Notes: generated by a model not told the origin, from the sequence alone. A stretch of 64,000 nt of DNA from Enterobacter mori LMG 25706 (GCF_000211415.1 NZ_GL890778.1:138384-202383), one strand, 5' to 3'. Positions 28,257 to 38,972 are shown, numbered from the stretch's first letter. Made by a program: numbers and translations.

Positions 28257-29942
28257 ATGAAAACGCTGCTGATCATTGACTCCGGTCTCGGACAGGCTCG
28301 CGCCTACATGGCGAAGACCCTGCTGGGCGCGGCGGCACAAAAAGCACACCTGGATATCATTGATAACCCAGGCGATGCCGAACTGGCGATTGTCCTGGGT
28401 GATAAAATCCCCGCAGACAGCGCGCTGAACGGCAAAAAAGTGTGGCTGGGCGATATTAATCGCGCGGTGGCACATCCTGAGCTGTTCCTGAGCGAAGCGA
28501 AAGGTCACGCCACTGTGTACAGTGCGCCTGTGGCGGCGGCCCCGGCTGCGGCTTCCGGTCCGAAACGCGTTGTCGCGGTTACGGCCTGTCCGACAGGCGT
28601 GGCGCACACCTTTATGGCGGCTGAAGCCATTGAAACCGAAGCGAAAAAACGCGGCTGGTGGGTGAAAGTTGAAACGCGCGGCTCGGTTGGCGCGGGCAAT
28701 GCGATTACCCCTGAAGAAGTGGCGGAAGCCGATCTGGTGATCGTGGCGGCGGATATCGAAGTGGCTCTGGCGAAATTTGCCGGTAAGCCAATGTACCGCA
28801 CCTCTACCGGTCTGGCGCTGAAAAAGACCGCTCAGGAATTTGATAAGGCGCTGGTGGAAGCCAGGCCGTATCAGGCGACCGGGGCAGCGAAAACCCCGAC
28901 CGAAGGGAAAAAAGAGTCTGCTGGCGCATATCGCCACCTGCTGACCGGCGTGTCCTACATGCTGCCGATGGTGGTGGCTGGCGGTCTGTGTATCGCGCTC
29001 TCCTTCGCATTTGGTATTACCGCGTTTAAAGAAGAAGGCACGCTGGCGGCTGCGTTGATGCAGATCGGCGGCGGCTCCGCGTTCGCATTGATGGTACCGG
29101 TACTGGCAGGCTTTATCGCCTTCTCCATTGCTGACCGTCCGGGTCTGACGCCGGGTCTTATCGGCGGTATGCTGGCGGTGCGCACCGGTTCTGGCTTTAT
29201 CGGCGGTATCATTGCCGGTTTCCTGGCGGGTTACGTCGCGAAGCTGATTAGCGCTAAGCTGAAGCTGCCACAGAGTATGGAAGCGCTGAAGCCGATCCTG
29301 ATTATCCCGCTGATCTCCAGCCTGGTGGTCGGTCTGGCGATGATTTACCTGATTGGTAAGCCGGTTGCGGGCATTCTGGCGGGTCTGACCCACTGGCTGC
29401 AAACCATGGGCACCGCTAACGCGGTTCTGCTGGGCGCAATCCTCGGCGGCATGATGTGTACCGACATGGGGGGGCCGGTGAACAAAGCGGCGTACGCCTT
29501 TGGCGTTGGCCTGCTGAGTACCCAGACCTACGCGCCGATGGCGGCGATCATGGCGGCAGGTATGGTGCCACCGCTGGCGCTCGGTCTGGCAACGATCATT
29601 GCCCGTCGTAAGTTCGATAAAGCACAGCAGGAAGGCGGCAAAGCGGCGCTGGTTCTGGGCCTCTGCTTCATTACCGAAGGCGCGATTCCGTTCGCAGCTC
29701 GTGACCCAATGCGCGTTCTGCCATGCTGTATCGTCGGTGGCGCGGTAACGGGTGCAATCTCTATGGCGATTGGCGCTAAGCTGATGGCACCACACGGTGG
29801 TCTGTTCGTGCTGCTGATCCCAGGCGCAATCACTCCGGTACTGGGCTATCTGCTGGCGATTGTTGCCGGTACGCTGGTGGCGGGGCTGTCTTATGCGGTG
29901 CTGAAACGTCCGGAAGCGGAAGTTGTGGCAAAAGCAGCGTAA
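28257..29942 (+). CDS. fruA: Fructose-specific PTS permease, EIIB'BC
   Basis: FruA imports fructose as fructose 1-phosphate. The order is a degenerate IIB' domain (residues 1-95), an active IIB domain (about 102-200, phosphocysteine 111 in ACPTGVAHTF) and a IIC membrane domain (about 225-555) with eight or more helices. The 561-residue product matches E. coli. It is last in fruBKA and ends at the strong terminator at 29957. Confidence 0.98.
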   Translation: MKTLLIIDSGLGQARAYMAKTLLGAAAQKAHLDIIDNPGDAELAIVLGDKIPADSALNGKKVWLGDINRAVAHPELFLSEAKGHATVYSAPVAAAPAAASGPKRVVAVTACPTGVAHTFMAAEAIETEAKKRGWWVKVETRGSVGAGNAITPEEVAEADLVIVAADIEVALAKFAGKPMYRTSTGLALKKTAQEFDKALVEARPYQATGAAKTPTEGKKESAGAYRHLLTGVSYMLPMVVAGGLCIALSFAFGITAFKEEGTLAAALMQIGGGSAFALMVPVLAGFIAFSIADRPGLTPGLIGGMLAVRTGSGFIGGIIAGFLAGYVAKLISAKLKLPQSMEALKPILIIPLISSLVVGLAMIYLIGKPVAGILAGLTHWLQTMGTANAVLLGAILGGMMCTDMGGPVNKAAYAFGVGLLSTQTYAPMAAIMAAGMVPPLALGLATIIARRKFDKAQQEGGKAALVLGLCFITEGAIPFAARDPMRVLPCCIVGGAVTGAISMAIGAKLMAPHGGLFVLLIPGAITPVLGYLLAIVAGTLVAGLSYAVLKRPEAEVVAKAA

Positions 29943-29956
29943 GCGATAAACAACAA

Positions 29957-29991
29957 AAAAGCCGGGTTGCATTACGCACCCGGCTTTTTTT
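29957..29991. terminator. Bidirectional terminator between fruA and nfo
   Basis: The stem GCCGGGT/ACCCGGC has a 10-base loop, an A6 tract before and a T7 tract after. The T-tract overlaps the nfo stop codon, so the convergent genes share it. Confidence 0.92.
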
Positions 29992-30847
29992 ATGCCGCTT
30001 GTTCAGCGGTTTGCTGCGCCTTCAGCCAGGCAATCTCTTCCGCCCAGATATCCGGGTTAATGGTTTCGAGCACCATCGGAATACCGTCGAAGCGGGCGTC
30101 CTGCATGATAAAGCGGAACGCATCATGGCCGATGTTGCCTTCGCCCAGGCTGTGGTGGCGGTCAACGCGGCTGCCGAACGCACTTTTTGCATCGTTCAGA
30201 TGCATGCCGCGCAGGTACTGAAAGCCCACGATGCGCTCGAACTCTTCGAAGGTGTTTTTCGTTGCCTCGGTGGTGCGCAGGTCATACCCGGCCGCAAACG
30301 CGTGGCAGGCATCAATGCACACGCCCACGCGGGATTTGTCTTCCACGCCGTCAATAATCGCCGCCAGATGTTCGAACTTAAAGCCGAGGTTGCTGCCCTG
30401 ACCGGCGGTATTTTCAATCACCGCGGTAACGCCTTTGGTCTTGTCCAGCGTCATGTTGATGGATTCGGCAATGCGCGCCAGACAGGCATCTTCGTCAATC
30501 TGCATCAGATGGCTGCCGGGATGGAAGTTCAGCAGCGTCAGCCCCAGCTGTTCGCAACGCTGCACTTCATCAAGAAACGCCTCGCGTGATTTATCCAGCG
30601 CTTCCTGAACCGGGTGCCCGAGGTTAATCAGATAGCTGTCGTGGGGAAGGATTTGGCCAGGCCCGTAGTGGTATTTCTCGCAGGCGGCTTTGAAATCATC
30701 AATCACTTCAGCGGTAAGCGCGGCGGCGCGCCACTGGCGCTGGTTTTTGGTGAACAGGGCGAAAGCGGTTGCCTCGATTTCGGCGGCGCGAATGGCGGCA
30801 TTCGCAAGGCCACCGGCGGCGCTAACGTGCGCTCCAACGTATTTCAT
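29990..30847 (-). CDS. nfo: Endonuclease IV (AP endonuclease)
   Basis: Nfo cleaves DNA at abasic sites using a trinuclear zinc centre. The 285-residue TIM-barrel protein starts [14 protein letters not shown] and carries family ligand motifs [22 protein letters not shown] and [16 protein letters not shown]. In E. coli it is SoxRS-inducible; no SoxS site was identified here. A GGAGTCC-type ribosome site precedes the ATG. Confidence 0.97.
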   Translation of the reverse strand: MKYVGAHVSAAGGLANAAIRAAEIEATAFALFTKNQRQWRAAALTAEVIDDFKAACEKYHYGPGQILPHDSYLINLGHPVQEALDKSREAFLDEVQRCEQLGLTLLNFHPGSHLMQIDEDACLARIAESINMTLDKTKGVTAVIENTAGQGSNLGFKFEHLAAIIDGVEDKSRVGVCIDACHAFAAGYDLRTTEATKNTFEEFERIVGFQYLRGMHLNDAKSAFGSRVDRHHSLGEGNIGHDAFRFIMQDARFDGIPMVLETINPDIWAEEIAWLKAQQTAEQAA

Positions 30848-30911
30848 AAAGGGACTCCTGTTAACCCGAAATGCTTATGATAGCGGGTTAACAGGAGAAG
30901 GATGTAGTGGT

Positions 30912-31958
30912 TTATGCCATCAGGCTGTGCACGGCGAGGTTAATCGCGCCACCGCCGACAATCAGCCAGATGAAGAGCACCAGCGCCATCAGCAGCGGTT
31001 TCGCACCGGCTTTTTTCAGCGCGCTGACGTGAGTGGTCACACCCAGCGCCGCCATCGCCATCGCCAGCAGCACGGTGTCCAGCGTCACCAGCATATCCAC
31101 TACCGCTTTCGGCAGCAGGTGGAAGGAGTTAAAGATTGCCACCACGATGAACAGGATAGCAAACCACGGAATGGTGATTTTGCTCTTCTCGCTACCGCCA
31201 GCCGGAGCCAGCTGTTTAACCCGCGCGGCCAGGAAAATCAGGAACGGGGCCAGCATCATCACGCGCAGCATTTTGGCAATCACCGCCGCGTTTTCGGCTT
31301 CCGGGTTAATGGCGTGTCCTGCTGCGACTACCTGAGCCACTTCGTGCATGGTCGAACCGATATAGATGCCGTAGGTTTCCGGGCTAAACCAGTGGGCGAC
31401 CAGGGGGTACATCGCCGGGTAGAGGAAGATCGCCAGCGTACCGAAGATCACCACCGTCGCCACCGCCACGGTTACCTTGCTGGCTTCGGCTTTAACGACG
31501 GGTTCTGTTGCCAGCACCGCCGCTGCCCCACAGATACTGCTCCCGGCACCGATCAACCAGCTGGTGTGCTTGTCCAGCCCAAAGACTTTCTGACCGATAA
31601 AGCAGGCCAGTAAAAAGGTGCTGGTCAGGGTCAGGACGTCAATGGCAATCCCGCTCACACCCACATCCGCAATCTGCGAAAAGGTGAGGCGAAAGCCGTA
31701 AAGAATGATCCCGAGACGCAGCAGATGCTGCTTGGCGAAAATCACACCGCCGTCGCAGGATTTCCAGATGTGCGGGTATAGGGTATTCCCGACCACCATG
31801 CCGAGCAAAATGGCCAGCGTTAAGGCGCTGAAACCTGCGCCCGCAACAGCGGGAATGCTGCCGCCCCATAATGCTGCGCCGGTTATCACGGCGCTGATCG
31901 CAAGACCCGGCACGAAGTGCCACACTGTACGATGATGTTGTAAGGTGAGTTCTGACAT
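30912..31958 (-). CDS. yeiH: UPF0324 inner-membrane protein YeiH
   Basis: YeiH is a polytopic membrane protein (348 residues, about ten helices) of the UPF0324 family, which has been proposed to export sulfite-like anions; that role is not proven for this copy. Conserved glycine-rich motifs GAALWGGSIPAVAGAG and GAGSSICGAAAVLA are present. It is divergent from the regulator yeiE, as in E. coli, where YeiE is its likely regulator. Confidence 0.92.
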   Translation of the reverse strand: MSELTLQHHRTVWHFVPGLAISAVITGAALWGGSIPAVAGAGFSALTLAILLGMVVGNTLYPHIWKSCDGGVIFAKQHLLRLGIILYGFRLTFSQIADVGVSGIAIDVLTLTSTFLLACFIGQKVFGLDKHTSWLIGAGSSICGAAAVLATEPVVKAEASKVTVAVATVVIFGTLAIFLYPAMYPLVAHWFSPETYGIYIGSTMHEVAQVVAAGHAINPEAENAAVIAKMLRVMMLAPFLIFLAARVKQLAPAGGSEKSKITIPWFAILFIVVAIFNSFHLLPKAVVDMLVTLDTVLLAMAMAALGVTTHVSALKKAGAKPLLMALVLFIWLIVGGGAINLAVHSLMA

Positions 31959-32056
31959 AACCTTCTCCTTTGTCTGGCTTAAAGGTTACGGCGCACTGGC
32001 TTAAAAATAAAATTGATTATATATTTATAATTAATCTATATAAGTGGTAAACAACC

Positions 32057-32923
32057 ATGCACATTACATTGCGTCAACTGGAAGTCTTCGCTGAAGTGCT
32101 GAAGAGTGGATCGACGACCCAGGCTTCGCAGATGCTGGCGCTCTCGCAGTCTGCGGTCAGTGCGGCGCTGACCGATCTCGAAGGGCAGCTGGGCGTGCAG
32201 CTGTTCGACAGGGTAGGGAAGCGGCTGGTGGTCAACGAACATGGCCGTCTGCTTTACCCGCGCGCGTTGGCATTGCTGGAACAGGCCATCGAAATTGAAC
32301 AGCTGTTCCGCGAAGACAACGGCGCGATCCGCGTGTTTGCCAGCAGCACCATTGGTAACTACATCCTGCCGGAGGTGATTGCCCGCTACCGCCGTGATTT
32401 CCCGACGCTGCCGCTGGAGATGAGCGTGGGCAATAGCCAGGACGTGATTAACGCGGTGATCGATTTCCGCGTCGATATTGGCCCGATTGAAGGGCCGTGC
32501 CACAACGTGGATATCATTGCCGAACCCTGGCTGGAAGATGAACTGGTGGTGTTTGCCTCCCCGGCCTCTTCTTTATTACAGGGCGAGGTGACGCTGGAAC
32601 GTCTGGCGCAGGCGCAGTGGATCCTGCGCGAGCAGGGTTCTGGCACGCGTGAAATCGTCGATTACCTGCTGCTCTCCCATCTGCCGCAGTTCCAGCTGGG
32701 GATGGAGCTGGGCAACTCAGAGGCCATTAAGCACGCGGTGCGTCATGGACTGGGCATCAGCTGTCTTTCGCGGCGCGTGATCGCTGAACAGCTTGAGGTC
32801 GGATCGCTGGTCGAAATTCCCATTCCTCTGCCGAAGCTGGTGCGCACGCTGTGGTGCATTCACCATCGCCAGAAACACCTTTCCAGCTCTCTGCAGCGTT
32901 TTCTGCGTTATTGCGAGATGTAA
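32057..32923 (+). CDS. yeiE: LysR-family regulator YeiE
   Basis: YeiE is a LysR-type transcription factor of 288 residues. The N-terminal winged helix-turn-helix (about residues 4-60: [20 protein letters not shown]) is followed by a two-lobed effector domain. It lies divergent from yeiH and upstream of lysP. Reports for E. coli and relatives connect YeiE with lysP expression and with sulfite/iron responses. The 98-base gap to yeiH (AT-rich) is where its own operator would be expected. Confidence 0.92.
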   Translation: MHITLRQLEVFAEVLKSGSTTQASQMLALSQSAVSAALTDLEGQLGVQLFDRVGKRLVVNEHGRLLYPRALALLEQAIEIEQLFREDNGAIRVFASSTIGNYILPEVIARYRRDFPTLPLEMSVGNSQDVINAVIDFRVDIGPIEGPCHNVDIIAEPWLEDELVVFASPASSLLQGEVTLERLAQAQWILREQGSGTREIVDYLLLSHLPQFQLGMELGNSEAIKHAVRHGLGISCLSRRVIAEQLEVGSLVEIPIPLPKLVRTLWCIHHRQKHLSSSLQRFLRYCEM

Positions 32924-32927
32924 TCTT

Positions 32928-32963
32928 CCCCTCACCATAGCCCTCTCCCCAAAGGGGAGAGGG
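32928..32963. repeat. CCCTCACC/CCCTCTCCCC intergenic repeat hairpin
   Basis: This is a short dispersed-type repeat, CCCCTCACCatAgCCCTCT then CCCC-aaa-GGGGAGAGGG, with a perfect 10-bp stem followed by five A residues. A second copy lies at 61857-61891. It could act as a terminator on the minus strand. It is not an annotated REP type that I can name. Confidence 0.7.
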
Positions 32964-33092
32964 AAAAATTATGCTTTACTTATAATCCTGGCCGAGTCAT
33001 GAAGCTCTCTTATAACTGGGTATTTCTGCCGGAAGGAACGGAGATCGTCTGCTACAATCGCGCCTCATTTAATAAATGGACAGCATTTTCAC

Positions 33093-34562
33093 ATGGTTTC
33101 AGAAACTAAAACCACAGAAGCGCCCGCGCTACGTCGCGAACTTAAGGCGCGTCACCTGACGATGATCGCTATCGGCGGTTCAATCGGTACAGGTCTTTTC
33201 GTTGCCTCTGGCGCAACGATTTCGGCAGCAGGCCCGGGTGGGGCACTCTTCTCTTATATCCTGATTGGCCTGATGGTCTACTTCCTGATGACCAGTTTGG
33301 GCGAACTGGCGGCTTACATGCCGGTGTCCGGCTCGTTTTCAACCTACGGGCAAAAATACGTTGAAGAAGGTTTCGGCTTCGCGCTGGGCTGGAACTACTG
33401 GTACAACTGGGCGGTCACTATCGCCGTTGACCTGGTCGCCGCGCAGCTGGTGATGAACTGGTGGTTCCCGGATACCCCGGGCTGGATCTGGAGCGCCCTG
33501 TTCCTGGCCGTCATCTTCCTGCTGAACTACATCTCCGTGCGCGGTTTCGGCGAAGCAGAATACTGGTTCTCTTTAATTAAAGTGGCTACCGTCATCATCT
33601 TTATCGTTGTCGGCGTGGCGATGATCGTGGGGATTTTTAAAGGCGCTCAGCCTGCCGGATGGAGTAACTGGACGATAGGCGATGCGCCGTTTGCCGGGGG
33701 CTTCTCGGCGATGATTGGCGTGGCGATGATTGTCGGCTTCTCCTTCCAGGGAACCGAGCTTATCGGTATTGCGGCCGGTGAGTCTGAAAACCCGGAGAAG
33801 AACATTCCGCGCGCGGTGCGTCAGGTGTTCTGGCGTATTCTGCTGTTCTATGTGTTCGCTATTCTGATTATCAGCCTGATCACTCCGTATACCGACCCGA
33901 GCCTGCTGCGTAACGATGTCAAAGACATCAGCGTCAGCCCGTTCACGCTGGTCTTCCAGCACGCGGGTCTGCTCTCGGCGGCGGCGGTGATGAACGCGGT
34001 GATCCTGACAGCGGTGCTGTCTGCGGGTAACTCCGGCATGTATGCATCCACCCGTATGCTGTACACCCTGGCCTGCGACGGTAAAGCCCCGCGTATTTTC
34101 GCCAAACTGTCACGTGGCGGCGTACCGCGTAATGCGCTGTATGCAACTACGGTGATTGCCGGTCTGTGCTTCCTGACCTCTATGTTTGGTAATCAGACGG
34201 TCTACCTGTGGCTGCTGAATACCTCCGGGATGACGGGCTTTATCGCCTGGCTGGGAATTGCTATCAGCCACTACCGCTTCCGTCGCGGCTATGTGATGCA
34301 GGGCCATGACCTGAATAACCTGCCGTACCGCTCAGGGTTCTTCCCGCTGGGGCCGATTTTCGCCTTCATTCTGTGCCTGATTATTACCCTGGGGCAGAAC
34401 TATGAAGCCTTCCTTGCGGATTCCATTGACTGGGGCGCTGTTACGGCCACCTACATCGGTATTCCGCTGTTCCTGATCATCTGGTTTGGCTACAAACTGA
34501 CGAAAGGAACCCACTTCGTTCGCTACAGTGAAATGGATTTCCCGGAACGATTTAAACAATAA
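33093..34562 (+). CDS. lysP: Lysine-specific permease
   Basis: LysP is the lysine:H+ symporter of the APC family and, in E. coli, a co-sensor for CadC. The 489-residue protein has 12 helices. The N-terminal amphipathic segment RRELKARHLTMIAIGGSIGTGLFVASG contains the APC signature, and FSFQGTELIGIAAGESENP lies mid-protein. The region upstream (32964-33092) has no clear ArgP site that I can define. A terminator follows at 34581. Confidence 0.97.
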   Translation: MVSETKTTEAPALRRELKARHLTMIAIGGSIGTGLFVASGATISAAGPGGALFSYILIGLMVYFLMTSLGELAAYMPVSGSFSTYGQKYVEEGFGFALGWNYWYNWAVTIAVDLVAAQLVMNWWFPDTPGWIWSALFLAVIFLLNYISVRGFGEAEYWFSLIKVATVIIFIVVGVAMIVGIFKGAQPAGWSNWTIGDAPFAGGFSAMIGVAMIVGFSFQGTELIGIAAGESENPEKNIPRAVRQVFWRILLFYVFAILIISLITPYTDPSLLRNDVKDISVSPFTLVFQHAGLLSAAAVMNAVILTAVLSAGNSGMYASTRMLYTLACDGKAPRIFAKLSRGGVPRNALYATTVIAGLCFLTSMFGNQTVYLWLLNTSGMTGFIAWLGIAISHYRFRRGYVMQGHDLNNLPYRSGFFPLGPIFAFILCLIITLGQNYEAFLADSIDWGAVTATYIGIPLFLIIWFGYKLTKGTHFVRYSEMDFPERFKQ

Positions 34563-34580
34563 CCGCAGTTCCTCTCTTTT

Positions 34581-34607
34581 AGCCCGCTCCCCTGAGCGGG
34601 CTTTTTT
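34581..34607 (+). terminator. Rho-independent terminator after lysP
   Basis: The stem AGCCCGCTC/GAGCGGGCT with a CCCT loop is followed by six T residues, about 20 bases past the lysP stop. Confidence 0.93.
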
Positions 34608-34651
34608 ATCTCCACAGTATGCAGAACGGATATAATTTTTAACAATTGAAT

Positions 34652-34666
34652 TGATAATAGTTATCG
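34652..34666 (+). promoter_or_regulatory. Fur box upstream of cirA
   Basis: TGATAATAGTTATCG matches the 7-1-7 Fur core at 12 of 14 positions. It is followed by a second partial unit (GCTTTATCGTTACG). The location, 120 bases before cirA, fits iron repression known for this gene in E. coli. Confidence 0.8.
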
Positions 34667-34787
34667 TTTGCTTTATCGTTACGAAATAATAAGCAGCACA
34701 CCGACCTGCCGAAGATGCGGGCGGCCCCTAAGGCGTTGTGAGCAATAATTAGTTGATTTAGTTGTATTTACCTCATGGAGATATGGA

Positions 34788-36758
34788 ATGTTTAGGTTGA
34801 ATCCCTTCGTCAGGGGAGGACTTTGTGCGTCCGCAATGTCCCTGGCACTGCCTGTCATCGCTGCGGAATCTGGCGACACACTGGTTGTAACGGCCTCCGC
34901 GACCGAGCAAAACCTGAAAGACGCACCGGCGAGCATTAGCGTCATTACTCAGGAAGACTTAAAGCGTAAGCCCGTTCAGAACCTGAAAGATGTGTTACAG
35001 GATGTGCCTGGCGTGCAGCTCACAAACGAAGGGGACAACCGCAAAGGGGTCAGTATTCGAGGTCTGGACAGCAGCTATACGCTGATTCTGGTCGACGGCA
35101 AACGCGTTAGCTCCCGCAATGCGGTATTCCGCCACAACGATTTTGACCTGAACTGGGTGCCTGTCGACGCTATCGAGCGGATCGAAGTGGTGCGCGGCCC
35201 GATGTCCTCCCTCTACGGTTCCGATGCGCTGGGTGGCGTGGTCAACATCATCACCAAAAAAATCGGTCAGAAATGGACCGGAACCCTGAGCGCGGATTCA
35301 ACCATTCAGGAACACCGCGACCGCGGTGACACCAATAACGGTCAGTTCTACACCAGCGGCCCGCTGGTGGATGGCGTGCTGGGGCTTAAAGCCTACGGCA
35401 GCGTGTCTAAACGTGAAAAAGACGATCAGCAACGCTCCTCTACCTCCGCGAGCGGTGAAACGCCGCGCATCGAAGGCTTCACCAGCCGCGATGCCAACGT
35501 CGAATTCGCCTGGACGCCGACGGAAAATCATGACTTTACCGCGGGATACGGCTTCGACCGCCAGGATCGCGACTCTGACTCCCTCGACAAAAACCGCCTT
35601 GAGCGCCAGAACTACTCCCTGAGCCACAACGGCCGTTGGGGCGTGGGCAACAGTGAACTGAAGGTGTACGGCGAGAAGGTCGACAACAAAAACCCGGGCA
35701 ACAGCAGTCCGATTACCTCCGAGAGCAACGCGGTTGACGGGAAATACGTCCTGCCGCTGGGCGAAATCAATCAGTTGCTGACCTTCGGCGGCGAGTGGCG
35801 TCACGATAAGCTGAAGGATCCGGTCAACCTGACGGGGAGTACCAGCAGCACAACCTCGGCAAGCCAGTACGCGCTGTTCCTTGAAGATGAATGGCGTATC
35901 TTCGAGCCGCTGGCGCTGACCACCGGCATCCGTATGGATGACCATGAAACCTACGGCGACCACTGGAGCCCGCGTGCCTATCTGGTCTACAACGCGACCG
36001 ACACCGTCACGGTGAAAGGGGGCTGGGCCACCGCGTTTAAAGCGCCATCGCTGCTGCAGCTCAGCCCGGACTGGATCACCGGTTCCTGCCGCGGCGCCTG
36101 CGAGATTGTCGGTAACCCGGATCTGAAGCCAGAAACCAGCGAAAGCTTCGAGCTTGGACTCTACTACAGCGGGGAAGAGGGCTGGCTAGAAGGCGTGCAG
36201 GCCAGCATCACCACCTTCCAGAACGACGTGGACGACCGCATCAGCATCAGCCGTACGGCTAACGTGAACCAGGCGCAAAGCTACCCGAACTATGTTGGGC
36301 TGAACGCCGACGGCGAACCCATTTTCCGCTATTACAACGTCAACAAGGCGCGTATCCGTGGGGTGGAAACCGAGCTGAAATTCCCGATTGCGGAAGACTG
36401 GAAAGTCACGCTGAACTACACCTACAACGATGGTCGTGATATCAGCAACGGCGGCAACAAGCCGCTCTCCGAACTGCCGTTCCACACCGCCAACGGAACC
36501 GTTGACTGGAAGGCAACTCAGGACTGGTCGTTCTATGTGCAGGGTAACTATAAAGGCGAGAAACGCGCGCTTACCAGCGGTGAACCGACGCCGGGCGGCT
36601 ACGTTATCTGGAACACTGGTGCGGCATGGCAGGCAACGAAAGCCGTTAAGCTGCGCGCAGGCGTGCAGAACCTGCTGGATAAAGACCTGAGCCGTGACGA
36701 TTACAGCTATACGGAAGATGGTCGTCGCTACTTTGTGGGCGTGGATTATACGTTCTGA
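34788..36758 (+). CDS. cirA: TonB-dependent catecholate siderophore receptor CirA
   Basis: CirA is an outer-membrane receptor for catecholate iron complexes (dihydroxybenzoylserine and related) and for colicin Ia/Ib. The 656-residue precursor has a signal peptide (residues 1-25, ending VIA), a TonB box (DTLVVTAS, 30-37), a plug domain (about 45-165, with [19 protein letters not shown]) and a 22-strand barrel ending in YFVGVDYTF. The terminal Phe is the usual barrel signal. Length equals E. coli. A Fur box lies upstream. Confidence 0.97.
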   Translation: MFRLNPFVRGGLCASAMSLALPVIAAESGDTLVVTASATEQNLKDAPASISVITQEDLKRKPVQNLKDVLQDVPGVQLTNEGDNRKGVSIRGLDSSYTLILVDGKRVSSRNAVFRHNDFDLNWVPVDAIERIEVVRGPMSSLYGSDALGGVVNIITKKIGQKWTGTLSADSTIQEHRDRGDTNNGQFYTSGPLVDGVLGLKAYGSVSKREKDDQQRSSTSASGETPRIEGFTSRDANVEFAWTPTENHDFTAGYGFDRQDRDSDSLDKNRLERQNYSLSHNGRWGVGNSELKVYGEKVDNKNPGNSSPITSESNAVDGKYVLPLGEINQLLTFGGEWRHDKLKDPVNLTGSTSSTTSASQYALFLEDEWRIFEPLALTTGIRMDDHETYGDHWSPRAYLVYNATDTVTVKGGWATAFKAPSLLQLSPDWITGSCRGACEIVGNPDLKPETSESFELGLYYSGEEGWLEGVQASITTFQNDVDDRISISRTANVNQAQSYPNYVGLNADGEPIFRYYNVNKARIRGVETELKFPIAEDWKVTLNYTYNDGRDISNGGNKPLSELPFHTANGTVDWKATQDWSFYVQGNYKGEKRALTSGEPTPGGYVIWNTGAAWQATKAVKLRAGVQNLLDKDLSRDDYSYTEDGRRYFVGVDYTF

Positions 36759-36770
36759 TGTAACCTTTAT

Positions 36771-36845
36771 GCCCGGTGGCGCTTCGCTTACCGGGCCTAC
36801 AAAAACCACGAACGTAGGCCGGGTAAGGCGAAGCCGCCACCCGGC
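36771..36845. repeat. REP/BIME pair between cirA and yeiG
   Basis: Two inverted REP units face each other. One is GCCCGGTGGCGCTTCGCTTA then CCGGGCCTAC; the other is GTAGGCCGGGTAAGGCGAAG then CCGCCACCCGG. A short A-rich spacer separates them. The sequence matches the pair at 23525-23631. It lies between convergent genes. Confidence 0.85.
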
Positions 36846-36857
36846 AATCGCACGCAC

Positions 36858-37685
36858 TTATGCGAACAAGTGCTCCGCATGGAAGCGGAGATGATCTTCA
36901 ATAAAAGACCCGATGAAGTAATAGCTGTGGTCATACCCCAGCTGAATGCGCAGCGTTAGCGGCCAGTCTTTCTGGCGAGCCGCTTCAGCCAGCACCGCAG
37001 GCTGTAGCTGTCCGGCGAGGAACTGATCCGCATCACCCTGATCGATAAGCGTTGGTATCGCATCCTCTGTCTGACTTGCCAGCATCAGCGCGCAGCTGTC
37101 CCATTCCTGCCAGGTTTCTGCATTATCGCCCAGATAATGGGTAAAGGCTTTTTGCCCCCAGGGTACCTGCGTTGGGTTCACAATCGGCGCAAACGCCGAC
37201 ACGCTGGTGTATTTCCCAGGGTTTTTCAGCGCCATGATAAGCGCACCGTGACCCCCCATTGAGTGCCCGCTGATGGCGCAACGGTCATTCACAGCAAACT
37301 CCGCCTGAATCAGCGCAGGCAGCTCGTCACGAATGTAGTCATACATGCGGTAGTGGCTCGCCCACGGCTGCTCGGTCGCGTTGAGATAAAATCCGGCGCC
37401 TTTGCCTAAATCGTATCCGGCATCGTCGGCGACCTCATCCCCACGCGGGCTGGTGTCTGGCATCACCAGCGCAATGCCAAGCTCTGCCGCAATACGCTGC
37501 GCACCCGCTTTGGTGGTGAAGTTTTCGTCGTTGCAGGTCAGGCCAGAAAGCCAGAACAGAACCGGCGGTTTTTCCGTCGGCGGCAGGAAAATGCTGAACG
37601 TCATCGCACAGTTCAGTACGGTGGAGTCGTGCCGCCAGCGCTGCTGTCGACCTTCAAAACAACGGTGCTCTTCGAGCAGTTCCAT
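36858..37685 (-). CDS. yeiG: S-formylglutathione hydrolase
   Basis: YeiG hydrolyses S-formylglutathione to formate and glutathione in formaldehyde detoxification. The 275-residue alpha/beta hydrolase shows the nucleophile elbow GHSMGGHGA and the catalytic His region GYDHSYYF. Length is close to the E. coli 278. No frmR/frmA neighbour is present, so it is a stand-alone copy as in K-12. Confidence 0.95.
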   Translation of the reverse strand: MELLEEHRCFEGRQQRWRHDSTVLNCAMTFSIFLPPTEKPPVLFWLSGLTCNDENFTTKAGAQRIAAELGIALVMPDTSPRGDEVADDAGYDLGKGAGFYLNATEQPWASHYRMYDYIRDELPALIQAEFAVNDRCAISGHSMGGHGALIMALKNPGKYTSVSAFAPIVNPTQVPWGQKAFTHYLGDNAETWQEWDSCALMLASQTEDAIPTLIDQGDADQFLAGQLQPAVLAEAARQKDWPLTLRIQLGYDHSYYFIGSFIEDHLRFHAEHLFA

Positions 37686-37823
37686 GCAAGGCTCCTTAAT
37701 GATGATACGTATTCATAAAATCCATAATACAGAGTTTTCATTGACCTGTGAGTAACTTTCACTTTCCCCTTACGCTCAGATACTGCATCATAAATTTACT
37801 TTTCTTTAACAACTGGAGCGGTC

Positions 37824-38972
37824 ATGGCGCTGCGTATCGCGCTCAGCGGATTTTTGGTTTTGGTGGTGGCAATGGGGATCGGGCGCTTTGCCTTTACGCC
37901 TCAGGTACCGTTGATGATTGCCGCCGGGCAACTCACGCTAACCAGTGCGGGTCTGGTGGCGGCGATGAACTATCTGGGCTATCTGGTCGGGGCGTGGGAT
38001 GCCATGCGCGCCCATCGCTTTGTGGAAACACGCCTCTGGTTGGGCATCACTGGCGCGGTTGCGCTGACGCTGCTCTCGGCTGCGGCGGATAACGCCATGG
38101 CTCATGGTTTACTGCGCTTCGTGATTGGCTGCATGAGCGGCTGGTCTATGGTACTGATAGCCGCCTGGACCAACGAACGGCTGGGTCAGTTGGGTAAACC
38201 GGGGCTTAGCGCCGCTGTCTTTGCCGGGCCGGGCGCAGGCATTGCCCTGAGCGGGCTGCTCGCGGTCTATATTCAGGCGAAGGCGCTCTCTGCCGGGGCG
38301 GCATGGCAGATTTACGGCGTGCTGGCGCTGGTGCTGATTGCACTGGTAGCACGCTACCTGCCGCGATCCGGGCAACTCCATCGGCCTGGAACCGCACCGG
38401 AGCCGCTGGTGCTGACGGCGGATTTAAAGCGCCTGGTCTGGAGCTACAGCCTCGCGGGGTTTGGCTATATCCTCCCGGCGACCTTCCTGTCGCAAATGGC
38501 GGCGGTGCGTTTTCCAGGCAGCCTGTTTGCCCAGTTTGTCTGGCCGATTTTCGGTTTCGCTGCCGTCATCGGCATCGTGCTCAGCATCCTACTGCGTCAT
38601 ACATCCACGGCTAACCGCAGGCTGGCGATTGTTCTGCGGTTACAGGGTGCAGGCGTGCTGGCCGCCTGGCTGCTGCCGGGCATTGGCGGTTTGCTGACGG
38701 GCGGTCTGCTGGTCGGCGGCGGGTTCTTATGTGCCGTGCAGCTTTCTCTGCTCTACGGTCGCGAGCTGGCACCGAACCACACGCGCTATATGGCGGGACT
38801 GCTCACCACCGGCTATGCCATCGGCCAGCTGATTGGCCCTGTGACGTCCGCGCTCTCCACCTGGTTAACGCATCGGCTGGAGCCTGCGCTGGGGCTGGCG
38901 GGCATCGCGCTGTTCATCGGCGGGGCACTGGTCTGGAACCGTCAGGCTGAAAGGCAGCAGCAATTGCAATAA
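37824..38972 (+). CDS. YbfB/YjiJ-family MFS transporter
   Basis: This 382-residue MFS protein resembles the YbfB/YjiJ family. The N-terminus (GFLVLVVAMGIGRFAFTPQVPLMI) and the first-half motif MNYLGYLVGAWDAMRAHRF fit, and about 12 helices are present. The substrate is unknown. Ribosome site GGAGCGG precedes the ATG. In K-12, yeiG and folE are neighbours, so this gene is extra at the junction. The family label is recalled. Confidence 0.8.
   Translation: MALRIALSGFLVLVVAMGIGRFAFTPQVPLMIAAGQLTLTSAGLVAAMNYLGYLVGAWDAMRAHRFVETRLWLGITGAVALTLLSAAADNAMAHGLLRFVIGCMSGWSMVLIAAWTNERLGQLGKPGLSAAVFAGPGAGIALSGLLAVYIQAKALSAGAAWQIYGVLALVLIALVARYLPRSGQLHRPGTAPEPLVLTADLKRLVWSYSLAGFGYILPATFLSQMAAVRFPGSLFAQFVWPIFGFAAVIGIVLSILLRHTSTANRRLAIVLRLQGAGVLAAWLLPGIGGLLTGGLLVGGGFLCAVQLSLLYGRELAPNHTRYMAGLLTTGYAIGQLIGPVTSALSTWLTHRLEPALGLAGIALFIGGALVWNRQAERQQQLQ

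Noticed and set aside
28233..29972. A 579-codon minus-strand frame opposite fruA
   Set aside because: It mirrors the fruA reading frame, has biased His/Arg/Gln composition and no similarity to a known family. It is a shadow of a highly biased gene.
30690..31613. A 307-codon plus-strand frame opposite nfo and yeiH
   Set aside because: It is antisense to two conserved genes and made of low-complexity Arg/His/Gln-rich sequence.
36771..36845. CRISPR array
   Set aside because: The repeats are two inverted REP units, not regularly spaced direct repeats, and no cas genes exist in the window.
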